Shown here: one piece after another, positions 46,939-57,569 of the stretch
How positions within the stretch are numbered: the first letter of the stretch is position 1
Layout of the letters: every line of letters begins with the position of its first letter
Origin: Fragum whitleyi
Taxonomy: Eukaryota; Mollusca; Bivalvia; Cardiida; Cardiidae
Direction: 5' to 3'
Assembly (NCBI GenBank): GCA_948146395.1
Contig: OX411547.1
Span: 58,907,566-58,971,565 of the forward strand
DNA: 64,000 nucleotides
Made by a program: the position numbers and the translations under genes
The notes under the pieces: model-generated
The model's input: the letters and a program-made list of their open reading frames with translations, nothing else
Told to the model about the DNA's origin: nothing
The model's database searches: none

Positions 46939-46946
46939 CCACGTCA
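46939..46946 (-). promoter_or_regulatory. UPRE-like element TGACGTGG upstream of OS9
   Basis: The minus strand carries TGACGTGG, the consensus UPR element bound by XBP1/ATF6-type bZIP factors, 80-87 bp upstream of the OS9 ATG. OS-9 and other ERAD genes are induced by ER stress in vertebrates (known). A CCAAT pentamer lies on the plus strand at 46985-46989. Function here is inferred from motif and position. Confidence 0.5.
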
Positions 46947-47103
46947 TGATAATAAGGTTAAAAAAAATAATAAAAAGTATCTAGCCAATCAAAAGTCAAC
47001 ATCTATTTACCAATTTATCCATTTTCTATAAGGTCTATGTTTTATTTCTTAAACTATTTTCAGCGATTTCTCCTATATCTATTTAAATTTTCTTTCTCTC
47101 TAG

Positions 47104-47244
47104 AGATCCTTTCTCAAGGCATACGGAGACTGAAGGCCACAAAACTTTAAGTCTAGTTCTTGCTGGACAAATACAAAAATTGCTTAGAAATGTCCATCCT
47201 CACGAGTCAAGGGGTATCGAATCGATAGCTTCTTCTCGTATAAG
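47104..47244 (+). other. Exon-like open segment upstream of OS9 (doubtful)
   Basis: Flanked by TCTCTCTAG and GTAAGT, this segment is open in one frame for 46 codons, and it faces away from OS9, 245 bp from its ATG. Its right part (from ~47198) is shared with 11088-11175, so it is at least partly repeat-derived. A divergent gene is possible but not supported by any recognised product. Confidence 0.2.
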
Positions 47245-47299
47245 GTAAGTAAAACGTTCGTAACCCTTGGCTCGACAAGATGACAAATGTCAAATATCT

Positions 47300-49590
47300 T
47301 AACAAATACTAGATCTACATACTTTTAAGTTCAATAGAGTTTCCTAATTAGGGCATGATTTGTATCATATTTTATCTATTTCAGCGGTTTTATTATTTAA
47401 AAGATGAAGAGATTATATTTTAATTTCATTTAGATATGAAACTAAAAACCGTAACACCGTCACTGTATGAATACGCGAAGTGGATTCATACATGTGTTTG
47501 GTTAGGGGTTTTAGTTTCAAACTTAATGGAATTAAAGAATAATCTCTTCATATCTTATGTTTTAATAACATAAAGCAATTATGGGAGAATTTCTCCGTTA
47601 TTAGACAGATTTCTTGCGGGACTACTCTTCGCGCAAGCCTAGGGAATAGGTGCGTAGGGCCTACTCAAAATTGTTTACACTGAGGAATAAACTTGGGGAG
47701 GGGGGGGGGGGGGGAGGGGCAATCAGAATGCAGGGAAATTGATCATGGAACCAATAATATTTTCTATTTATTTATTCATTTTATTCATCATTTTCATTTA
47801 TTATACCTATTATTCCATACACATTTTCTATGCACAGCAAAAGTCTTCTAAGAGGATTATACTCAGTAACCGCACATTCATAGTCTGGTGCTCTATTTCC
47901 CTTTTCAAAAGTGACGATGATAAAGTAAAACTGATGTGATCGGAATTTTCGGGAGAACATTCGTTTTCAAGACAACCATTAGTTTTCTATATTTTTTCTG
48001 TATCTTGAAAACAATCATTTGTGTGATAAAAATCGATAAAAACAGAGAGTGGAAAAAAACCTTTAAAACATACCAATCCGACTTCAAATATACCCTCCCC
48101 CCCTCCAGAAAAAGTTCTTTGGCAAGCTGAATAGGACTTTTGATCTTAAATCGTTATTAAAGACAGAGTTCATGGTTCAATACACTGTATTATATAAAAA
48201 CCATCGTGTTCCTATCAGAAAGTAACAAGGACGTGGATAAAATAATGATGTTGATTTGATGTTGGCGTTTTTATTCAAAAACGTATTCCTGTAATTCATT
48301 GCCGTGAAAAAGCATAAATTTATAGAAATAATATTTATTGGGGAAAATAACGTCCTTTATCAAGGTCAACGAACTTATTTTGAAGAGTATAGACCCCTGA
48401 TAAGCTATTAACATAAAATCGAGGTTATCATACAAAAACCTAACCTGCGTTGAAAATGCAAAAAGTTTGCAAACCGTTTATAAATAGCAATCCTCTTTTC
48501 ACGTGATTACACGCGCAAAGTAGGGGTACCACTGAAAGGTGACCTGTCCTGATTTAAAAAGGCAAAACGTTTGCAAACCGTTTGGAAATGGTGTCCCTCT
48601 TTGCAGAGTTTGCAATATTTTAAAGAATAACAGGTCATATTTTTTTTGTTGATGTTTTGTTTTTAAAGATTGTTTTAACTCGCTGCTAGTTAATTTTCTT
48701 GTCGGTTTTCAAACCTGACAAAGAATATTGAAGCCATACCTGTTAAGTTACCAATCGACTGTCAATAGATGGCACGAGTGCCTTCGGCTCAACGTGTCCG
48801 CCATTGGAAAATATTAGCCACGGATTCTCCGTTATTTATACCTGGTATGGCGTAGTGTTACCGTGACGTAATTTGACGTGTATACGTTTCTTGTTTTTTA
48901 TTTCGTCAAAGGCTTGTCGATAATACATGAAAATAATTGTACCTTAGCTTGCACCCAAATGATAAAGGTGTCAAGTTAGCAAAATCGAGCACATTTCTGT
49001 ATTCGTTTGAAAAAAGAACATAAAAAGGCACGGTGTTTGAGACCCATTATAATCTAACGCGCCTATGTATATAGGTCGACTATCTTTAAATAGTGATTAT
49101 TTTTCGATCATATCCCAAAAAGCTGCCTAACCTCGACATTAAAGAGCACTGACCTGTTACTAAGCTCATCCCTGTAATGTGTCAAAATAATATGCCCCAT
49201 CGATATATTGTCGGGTTCCTTCAAAAATCTCATAACTACAGCTTTGTTTAAAAATAAAATCGAGGATATGCAAGAGAAAACTCTGCGTTCATGATTTTTA
49301 AACCACAGCAGAACATTTATGCCATGTGAAAAGAAGTCGGCCACCGTTTCTCAAACGCTCGTGAACGATTTCATTTTGATCACATGGTAGGTCATGATTG
49401 TTTTAATGCGGTTCAGTGAAACCTGATACACATTTTCATTTGGGGAACTCTGTAGGCAGTAACCACAAATCGGTAAACCATGTGGAAACGGGAGTGTTTA
49501 TGACTAAATGACTAACGAATGCATGGAAACACCAATCCACAAAAGACCACAAAATACTCATGAGCACACTCGGTGGTTGCCAAGAAAACA
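47300..49590. other. Upstream of OS9, no gene recognised
   Basis: Near-repeat of GCAAAAAGTTTGCAAACCGT at ~48460 and GCAAAACGTTTGCAAACCGT at ~48563. An inverted pair TGAAACTAAAAACC / GGTTTTAGTTTCA lies near 47436 and 47508. No exon is supported. Confidence 0.5.
47695..47718. repeat. Poly-G tract
   Basis: GGGGAGG followed by a long G run; a similar C run of ~19 lies at 56861-56879. Confidence 0.9.
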
Positions 49591-49606
49591 GTATCGGATA
49601 GCTCAC

Positions 49607-49732
49607 CGTCTTAAATACTTTAAACTTAGTAAGCCGAGCACTAAATACGTAGTTCATGCCAAGATATTGTGGTCGTCTGAAATAACCATTGTCCGTTTTC
49701 CGTTGGGCATCGTCAACAATTTCTTTCAACAT
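49607..49732 (-). CDS. Candidate exon, unidentified, partly duplicated in inverted orientation
   Basis: ATG at 49732 opens 42 codons (MLKEIVDDAQRKTDNGYFRR, then PQYLGMNYVFSARLTKFKVF) ending at a GTGAGC donor. A GTTTTAG acceptor-like site lies ~52 bp upstream, with an in-frame TGA between it and the ATG. So it would be a first coding exon with a spliced 5' UTR. Its first part recurs inverted at 50525-50630. The product is not recognised, and it may be part of a foldback repeat instead. Confidence 0.25.
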
Positions 49733-49822
49733 CTTATCTGACCCAAGGATGCCGGGAGGGGTTCACTGATCTAAAACATAACCTTTACCCAAGTTGTTGA
49801 AATATTTAGATCCACCATCTAC
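49718..49822. repeat. Left arm of a ~105-bp inverted repeat
   Basis: The plus strand reads GTCAACAATTTCTTTCAACA and onward. It is the reverse complement of 50525-50630 with only a handful of mismatches. The spacer is ~700 bp. No clear target-site duplication flanks the pair. Confidence 0.75.
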
Positions 49823-50524
49823 AAGAAACAAATAAATGAGCCTTTTCCCAAGAAACTAGGAGACAAAAAGCTTTAATTTGTTTGATTTGTAGTATTACCT
49901 AATGGACCATTCATCCATATTTCTTCATTTGTTGCACTGGTATATTAGGATTTGGGGAGACTATTCTATAAAAAAGAAAGAGCCCATGAGCAATGTAAGA
50001 GCTATAACTACAATTGCTTCAAACGATGTCACTTGACGGTCATCAGCACGTGATGAGCATCTACGCATTGGTAGATTCAAACAACGGAAATGTACTATAC
50101 GAAGGAACTATTTTCATTTCTAGAATCATTAAACTGTAAAGGTTGTTTGAAAAATACTAGAATTTTTCGATCTCCCCTCGTATATTAACAAAAACAAATT
50201 ATTATGATATAATATACAGAAAAAGATTAGTTGGCGCGGATTTTGGGGTGATAATAAGTCTCAAAAAGGGAAACCTTTTCTTTCTTTACAATCTTTGTTC
50301 ATAATATATATATTGAGGTAGAATTAACATTACAAATGATGCATTTTTCTTTATTAAATAATTAGTAGCCTGTTTCTTAATTTAGATGGGGGTTGGCAGG
50401 TACTTTTTTTTGGGAGGGGGGGGGGGGTTCCAACAAAATAAATCAATTTGTATGCAGAAATATAGTCAAAATTGTGAAATACTAGGAAAATTAACCTCCT
50501 ACCTATTTGTAGAACCCCATTCAC

Positions 50525-50630
50525 AGAAATCCTTCAAATATTTCAACAACTTTGGTAAAGGTTATATTTTAGATCAGTGAAGCCCTCCCGGCATCCTTGG
50601 GTCAGATAAGATGTTGAAAGAAATTGTTGA
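50525..50630. repeat. Right arm of the ~105-bp inverted repeat
   Basis: This is the inverted copy of 49718-49822. It includes the motif CTCCCGGCATCCTTGGGTCA and the MLKEIVD codons followed at once by TAA. It carries a copy of the candidate exon start but no continuation. Confidence 0.75.
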
Positions 50631-50668
50631 CTAATTTCCATCCAAAACGCAACCTTTTTGCCTATTAA

Positions 50669-50791
50669 AAAAATGGACCCGTAATTCCGCAACATTTTGG
50701 AAGTGAGATACTTAGACAATGTTAACCTCGCTCAGCATTATGAAAGATCATGAGTTCCGAAATGTTGCGGAACTATTACGGGTCCACTATC
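50669..50791. mobile_element. Kolobok-like MITE, related copy
   Basis: TTAA at 50665-50668 and at 50792-50795. Inner TIRs TGGACCCGTAATTCCGCAAC and TTGCGGAACTATTACGGGTC. The first few bases of the left end are replaced by A's. Confidence 0.65.
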
Positions 50792-50901
50792 TTAAGAAAA
50801 AATTAAAATGTCGTTGATGGACAATGAAAACATCGTAGCAACTAAAGTTCCGTAAGAAAGAGTGAGGTTCGAGAAACTGTTATCTCCTATCATTTTCAAT
50901 A

Positions 50902-50924
50902 TAAAATTGATCTTTGATCACTTA
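50902..50924. repeat. Half copy of palindrome family D
   Basis: Only the right arm (AAAATTGATCTTTGATCACT) and the typical downstream flank remain. Confidence 0.5.
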
Positions 50925-51157
50925 CTTGAAATTGCTGATCTATAATCTATTGAAGCTTCGCTTATGATATTTTGTCATTTAATAGCGGTTTTTTTCCTTT
51001 ATTTGTGAATCCTGGTTACGTTCTTTTTTAAATATTTTATTTGATATACGGTTGATCACTCGCGAAATATTATACAAGGGCTGTCCCGATATACGGAAAC
51101 AATAACGGAATTTCAGGTTCTACCCTTGCACTTGCTTTCAGTGTGTTCTGATTTTTA

Positions 51158-52196
51158 GCTCCACTGGCTGAAAGCCACTGGGGCTATTGTCATGGCGTTG
51201 TGTCCGTCGTGCGTTCGTCCGTGCGTCAGTGCGTCCGTGCGTCCGTGCGTCCGTTCGTAAACTTTTTCTTTAAAAATCTTCTCCTCAGAAACTACTGGAT
51301 GAATTTCAACCAAACTTCACAGGAATGATCCTTGGGTGACCCTCTTTCAAAGTTGTTCAAGAAATTTTGATCCAATGAAAACCATGGATTTAATGGGCGT
51401 GGCTAATTTCCAAATATGGTAAAAAGTGAGTTTTCTCAGATTCTAATTGATTGATACCAATCAAATTTTACATGAATGATCCTTGGGTGACCCTTTATCA
51501 GTCTACCAAAAATTATTGTGATCGGATGGAAAATATTCATTTTATGGGCAGAGGTCATTTCTCTATATGTTATATTGTGGAAACTTTGAAAATCATTTTC
51601 TCACAATCTTATTGATGGATATCAACTAAATTTTACTTGAATGATCCTTGAGTGACCTTTTATCAGTCTTCCAAAAATAATTGTGATCAGATGAAAAATA
51701 TGTATTTTATGGGCTGAGGTCATTTCTCTATATGTTATATAGTGGAAACTTTGAAAATCATTTTCTCTGAATGTAACGAATGGATATCAACCAAATTTCA
51801 CTGGAATGATCCTTGAGTGACCCTTTATCAGTCTACCAAAAATTATTGTGATCGGATGAAAAATATATATTTTATGGGCGGAGGTCATTTCTCTATATGT
51901 TATTTAGTTGAAACTTTGAAAATCATTTTCTCAGAATGTAATGTTCAATCAAACATTTTTGGTATGAGCTTTGGGTGACCCATTATCATGCAGCCAAAAA
52001 TTATTTTGATTTGATGAAAAGTATGTCCTTTATGGTCGGAGGTCATTTCTCTATATGTTATTTAGTTGAAACTTTGAAACTCATTTTCAACATCAGTAGA
52101 ACCCAAAATATCTAAAAATCTAGTCAAAACTTTTATTTGCTTTTACAAGAATTTCAAGCCTGTGGAGCGACACAAGCCATTCATGGCTTTCTAGTT
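51158..52196. mobile_element. Tandem-core element with Helitron-like 3' end
   Basis: Starts AGCTCCACTGGCTGAAAGCC, then GTCCGTGCGTCCGTGCGTCC, then about four ~168-bp units (GGTCATTTCTCTATATGTTA, CTTTGAAAATCATTTTCTC). The right end is the stem AAGCCAT/ATGGCTT followed by CTAGTT, the CTRR pattern of Helitron-type 3' ends. Confidence 0.65.
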
Positions 52197-52617
52197 ATCA
52201 TATATGTTATGAAATAAGACTAAAATATCATCTTTACGCATATAATTCCTATTTGAAAATAAAATAATTTTGAACAACACCTTTTTAAAGAACTAAATTA
52301 TACATATAATATTTTTTCAAAAAATGTTATTAGTTAATTTTTTATTTGAAATCATCGATGCGTTTGCATAAAAAATGGCATTTTTTTTTTTCTAATTGTT
52401 GTTTAGGGCTTTAGGAAATTATTTTAACGTGACGTGTACTCTCAATACTGGCGTTAGTTTTTGCATCTATAGTGGAAATATTCTTATTTAATGGCCCTGT
52501 CACACCTCAACGTTTTAGCCAGCGTGTGCCTAACGCGTTTGAGAAAACGACTAAGTCCGCAAAACGTCGGCAAACGCTGACCTACATTTTCTTTTTGTCT
52601 ATTCACGACGCGCTTGT

Positions 52618-52806
52618 AGCGTGTTCATAGCGGGTTTGAACGTGTGAGTAACGCGTGAGAAACGTGTCCAGAACGTGTTGCTAGCGTATGTCAGCGTATA
52701 CCAACGTTCTTTAGCGTGTGTCCAACGTTCTCGTAACGTCCTCAGAACGTGCTTAGCGTGTTTGTAACGCGCTTCTAGCGTATTATAACGTGTTCGCAGC
52801 GTGTTT
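52618..52806 (+). repeat. Left CG-motif array, ~10.6-bp period
   Basis: Eighteen (A/G)(A/G)CG motifs, mostly AGCGTGT or AACGTGT, have their CG at 52620, 631, 641, 652, 663, 674, 685, 695, 705, 715, 726, 737, 748, 757, 768, 779, 789 and 800. Mean spacing is 10.6 bp. The intervening bases are not conserved. Confidence 0.9.
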
Positions 52807-53767
52807 TGGATGTAAATATAAATTCTGCAAGAAATTACCACTTTAAATTCATTCTTTTAATATATAAACATGCCATCGGCCACTACACATATACAAATTC
52901 AAAGTATGTTGGTTCATGTAAAAGAAAAATAGGAAAAGACGAAAAAAAATGCACTGGCACCTGTATGAAAACATGCATAGGCCTATAACAAACTTATAAG
53001 ATTACAGGCTGATTAAAGCTTCTAGTACTTTTCACTCGAAAAATATTGCGAAAGGGTAAGAAACTACTTGTCATAATGCACTCCTTTCTTCCTCCACATG
53101 CTCTACCATGTAGGATGACTTTCTACAACCTCTCTTAATCTTGAATAACTAGTCCTATATTAAGGGGGAAAAGGTGTACCAAATATCAAACTAGATACAT
53201 ATAGTACATATAATAGAATCAAATATTCTGAACATAGCAGAATATTGTAAAACACGTCTTGTATTATGTCCACTAGGTACAAGGATGTACTTTACTTGTC
53301 TTTTGGGTATATTGATAATGATCGAATGAGACGAATGAATGTTTGTATTTTCGCGAACGTATTGTTATTCTAACCAAAGAGCAGACGCACCTGTAAAGCT
53401 ATAAACGCAATGTTTAATACACATTTAGGCTACATTCTCCACCTCGACATTCTAAGGAATTAAGAAAATCCGTAAAGGAATTATATGGAAGAAAAGACAA
53501 GCAGCTTATAACATAACATAACATAAGTTTTATTTATATGACTTGAACGAAATCGTTCATCGTCAAATATAGAGAATGCTTCTTATAATCGAGTTTTCAA
53601 GTCATTCTTAGACTGGTCATGAGGAAACATGAAGATATGAACATGTCAAAAGGGTCATACACACGTACATGCACAAATTTATTTATTTACGAGAAGCTGA
53701 TGGTAGAAATTCAAGACAAACATGCAGCGGAACTTTTATATTTTCATTGAAAACTGAAACGCTGTCA

Positions 53768-54140
53768 TACGCCAGAAACACGCTCTGAACTCGCTGGCAA
53801 CGCGCTAGACACACGTTCAGTACGCTGAAGACACGCTATGCACACGTTCCCAGTACGCTGGAGACACGCTAGAAGCACGTTAAACTTTTGGCAAACGTGT
53901 TTCTAGCGTGTCCGTAGCGTAAGTGAACGAGCTCCTAGCGTGTCTCTAGCGTGCTGAGCGTGTTCGAAACGTGTGCGGAGCGTGTTCCAATACGTTCGGC
54001 ACACGCTGAGAAATTTTAAGCATGCACAAAATTTTATGAGATACTCAGCGTATCGCAACGTGTGCCAACGTGTTACAGCGTGCCGATAGCGTGTGCAGAA
54101 CGTGTCCATAGCGTACCCGACGTGTTCGCAGCGTGTTATA
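53768..54140. repeat. Right CG-motif arrays, ~10.5-11-bp period
   Basis: Up to 53880 the motifs are in reverse orientation (ACACGCT, ACACGTT), CG at 53770, 781, 792, then 814, 823, 834, 845, 856, 867 and 878. From 53896 they run forward (CG at 896, 907, 918, 928, 939, 950, 959, 970, 981). A 45-bp gap at ~54005-54048 precedes a last block (54049-54132). Confidence 0.88.
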
Positions 54141-55194
54141 AAAAATCCAACACGTTCCGCACACGCTGGCTAAAACGTTAATGTGTGACAGCCCTATAAC
54201 GGCATTTTCGCCGAAATTGATGACTGGGCGTGGAATAAATCTTATGAATGCGACAAATATTTAATGTTGATCCATCACGCAGTCTGACCCGGACTGACAC
54301 TTTTCGCACAACCCAGTTGTTTTTCACCTATTCGTCTGAGGGGTCACAATATCTTATTTGAATAAAAAAAATAAAGTAAGAAGGAAATTCAATAAATTAT
54401 TCATGTGGAAACATCTGAAAAAAAAAGTATATAAAAAACTCTTCCCGGTGTCGAACTCCCTACTGATAGGAAAAAATCTGATTGATTATAGGTGAAAGGT
54501 CCTACCATTTAGCCCTCACAGCTAATCCGGTGTTTAATCCAGGGGCTGAGAAATAATATTTTACTGTAAACAATTATCACCGAGGGGCTCTATGTATATA
54601 TTTTAAGCATTCTATTAAGAAAAGATAAATTTTCAAGAATAACAAATCCAATGTGCTATTTTTTGTCTTCTGTTTAAAAATAACAATTGAGTATTATCAA
54701 TTTAATTCAATTTTCCTTTAGCTTAAAAATAAGATCGCCTGAATCATATGTTATTAAGCCAATTAGAACATTTTTTAACTATTCAAATTCATCTAATTAA
54801 ATATTTATCACAAGATATCATTAAAAAGACATATAATTTTCAAATAAAAACAAAGCTTTTCCCGAAACATTTGGGAAGATAAGCCACTTCAATTGCATTC
54901 ATAGATACATGAATGCAAACATTTCTGAGAGAGTGCCCAAGTTGGCATTCCTCTATCTTTCTCTCTCTCTATCCCTCTAGACAAACATGTAATTTTCCCG
55001 TCGCACTAGAAGGGGACAACTTAAGTCTTTAGGAGAGCACATTACTGCTTGGACTTCATGTACTGTAAAGTTTAACCAGTATACAAAATTACTCTTTGCA
55101 TTTGACTCTTCTGCATCCAAACAGTACAATCCATGTAGAATTTGATGAATTGAATTTGTCCTCTTGTGTGGTCTTGCAAAGATAGAGCCCGGAG

Positions 55195-55833
55195 CGAGGG
55201 AAAGAGAGAGAGAGAGCGTGATAGAGAGGAAAAGAAAGTGGGGAGGAGAAGGAGAGAGAGAGAAAGGGAGTGAGAGAGAGAAAGGGGCGAGAGAGAGACA
55301 GAGGGGGGAGAGAGAGAAGGAGGGGGGGGGGTGAGCGGGGAATAGAGAGAGAAAGGGAGCGAAAGAGAGAGAGAGAAACGAGAGAGTGAGAGAGAGAAAC
55401 GAGAGAGAGAGGAGGGGCAGAGAGAGTGAGAAAGGGAGCGACAGAGAAGGGGAGCGAGAGAGAGAGAGAAAGAGGGCGAGAGAAAGGGAGCGAGAGAGAG
55501 AGGCAGAGAGAGAGAGAGGGGGAGAGAAAGAGAGAGGGGGGGAGAGAGAGAGAGATGGGGGCGAGAGAGAGAGATGGGGCGAGAGAGAGAGAGAGGGAAG
55601 CGAGAGAAAGAGAGAGAGAGGGGAGCGAGGTATAGAGAGAGAAAGGGAGCGAGAGAGAGAGAGAAACGAAAGAGAGAGAGAAACGAAAGAGAGACAGAGT
55701 CAGAGAGAGTGAGAAAGGGTGCGAGAGAGAGAGAAAGAGAGCGAGAGAGAGAAAGGGAGCGAGAGAAAGGGGGAGAGAGGGGGGCGAGTGAGAAAGGAAG
55801 AAGGGGAGAGAGAGAAAGGGAGCGAGAGAGAGA
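55195..55833. repeat. ~640-bp purine (GA)n tract
   Basis: The plus strand is almost pure purine: GAGAGA with AAAGGGAGCGAGAGAG-type variants. C occurs mostly in GCGAGAG units. Long open frames on both strands (up to 291 codons, Ser/Leu/Phe or Arg/Glu only) are by-products of the repeat. Confidence 0.95.
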
Positions 55834-56150
55834 AGTTTCAAGTCTAGATTCTGCTGAGGGACATTTTGGGAGATTCGGAAACTGTCGAGCGCGATCTGAG
55901 CAGACTGACAAGGGTCGAAACTTTTTGCAAAGTAAAAGTTTGCTGAATCAAGAATGATCATCACATCTCATACGCATTCTGGTTGACCTATGCCTGATTC
56001 AATCCTTTTACAAAATGTTTATTTTACGGAGTTCCATTGATGGTCCCTTTTCGTGTGACGGGTCACAATTCTTTTATTTAAGCCGCGAGGGTTTGTTGTG
56101 ACGGAGGTCAAAGGGCATGATCAATAATCAAAATTAGATTCATTATTTAC

Positions 56151-56778
56151 CTCTGCTTTACCAATCCCTTTATCGACTATTTTTCCCTGAAGGTTCCTTT
56201 TCGCCCGACGTTCTTCACCGATATATCCCACGAAGTAGGACCAGATGGCAGTCTATGATATTAAGGTTTGACATTTTCAGGACCACCGCTTTACTCAGTG
56301 ACCTTAAAACTGACACATTTTTATACTCGATCCTAGGCTGTGTGGTGGTATGGTTCGACTCAATCGGGAACTCTCGGCGATTCTACGGAATAGACCTCGT
56401 GAATAATACGGGCGCAGCCATGAAAGCGCCTCCTTTCGCGCGTAGGTTTATATGACGTTACTAACATCAACGATCCCGCTAAGGATTACGTTGCATAAAA
56501 TAAAATCGACAAAGAATAAAAGTTGGCATTTTATAATTTGATAACAAAACGCAGTGGTTTCATGCGTTTTGTCATCAAATAATAGTATGCCCAAAAGATC
56601 TCCAAAGATGATCGGAGGGAATAAATAAAATGTGATTTTCTACAAGCGTATTAACCTTAGTACCACCAGGAGCCGAATTACCTAAAAAACGATCTAAAAT
56701 TACTACACTTACGTCCGAGGTACTTTCCAGTTTACGGAAAAGTCCGAGCGATGTTCCGAATGGGCTCGACTTGGCCAT
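56151..56778 (-). CDS. Candidate gene start, two exons, unidentified
   Basis: The minus strand has ATG at 56778 in good context (A at -3, G at +4). It codes MAKSSPFGTSLGLFRKLEST then SD and stops at a GTAAGT donor (exon 56713-56778, 22 codons). A second open segment at 56151-56252 (34 codons, AG|ACTGCC ... GAG|GTAAAT) joins in phase 0 and codes TAIWSYFVGYIGEERRAKRN onward to GIGKAE. The composition looks protein-like, with a Trp/Tyr/Phe patch then a basic stretch. The acceptor's pyrimidine tract is weak. I do not recognise the family and found no third exon; transposons occupy the region to the left. It could be the start of a gene whose remaining exons I missed. Confidence 0.4.
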
Positions 56779-56860
56779 ACTTTCTATCGGAACACTGACA
56801 TTTCCGACAAAGCTCAGTGGTGGATCCAGAAGGGGGTGTTGTTCGGGTTGGGGCGGTCAC

Positions 56861-56879
56861 CCCCCCCCCCCCCCCCCCC
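56861..56879. repeat. Poly-C tract
   Basis: About 19 C's. Confidence 0.9.
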
Positions 56880-57569
56880 ATCTGGGGCATATTCATTTCA
56901 TTGTCATGGGTAAATTAAAATTGTGCAAAAGTTGGAAAATGAACCCCTGGTATTTGTACGGCGACAAAAAAAAAGGTTCCGAGGCCTCAGTAGTAAGCCG
57001 TATAAGGGTCCTCCAAATTCCTGCTTTAAATGTAAACCATTTCGTTGAAGCTCTCCCAATGTTTTTGTCCAAATATTGAAACAGTCTCTGGTTTGGCTAC
57101 AAAGGGTGTCTGATAGATATGAACCTTCGGGGATCAACTTCGGGAAAAATCAAAGTACTGAAAGTACTGATAAGTTGGAATTCGTTCAAGACACGGTGAC
57201 ATCAAGCCACCAAAGAAGCTGACCGCGGCCTCCCGCCCACCGCCGAGGTGATCGCATAATACGTCTCGTCTTTTGATGGGCGTATATTAATCAATGCATT
57301 TCAACAGCGAGATACGCTTAATTCCCTGAATCGCTATACATGCCTGCATCTGATAAAAGAAAAATAATAAAAAAGAAGAAATGAGAGAAAACAATTCTGT
57401 ATTAGAAAAACCAAGAAAATATATTCGTAGCTACTTTTAATCAATGTACACGCAGATGATATAATTACCACGCGCGAATCGGGGAGAAAAGAGCATAATT
57501 GTTCACGAGTATTGTAGGCATTCCAGTGGGACCTGGGGTCTCTTTCAAGAAGAAAAATCGTACGAAAGC

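Larger units (their letters stand above)
52493..54195. mobile_element. 1.7-kb TIR transposon with helically phased subterminal arrays
   Basis: The inverted ends share CTGTCACAC and then AACGTTTTAGCCAGCGTGTG, about 37 bp each. AT flanks both sides (52491-52492 and 54196-54197), which would fit the 2-bp AT target of ISL2EU elements; the superfamily is not certain. Both subterminal regions are arrays of RRCG motifs every 10-11 bp. The core (52810-53755) is AT-rich and non-coding. No transposase frame, so non-autonomous. Confidence 0.8.

Noticed and set aside
52599..52841. 80-codon Arg/Thr/His-rich frame (and 53903-54109)
   Set aside because: Translation of the phased CG-motif arrays; not a protein.
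55072..55964. Open frames of 279 and 291 codons (minus) and 108-127 codons (plus)
   Set aside because: They consist only of Ser/Leu/Phe/Pro or Arg/Glu/Gly codons forced by the GA tract; openness follows from the repeat composition.
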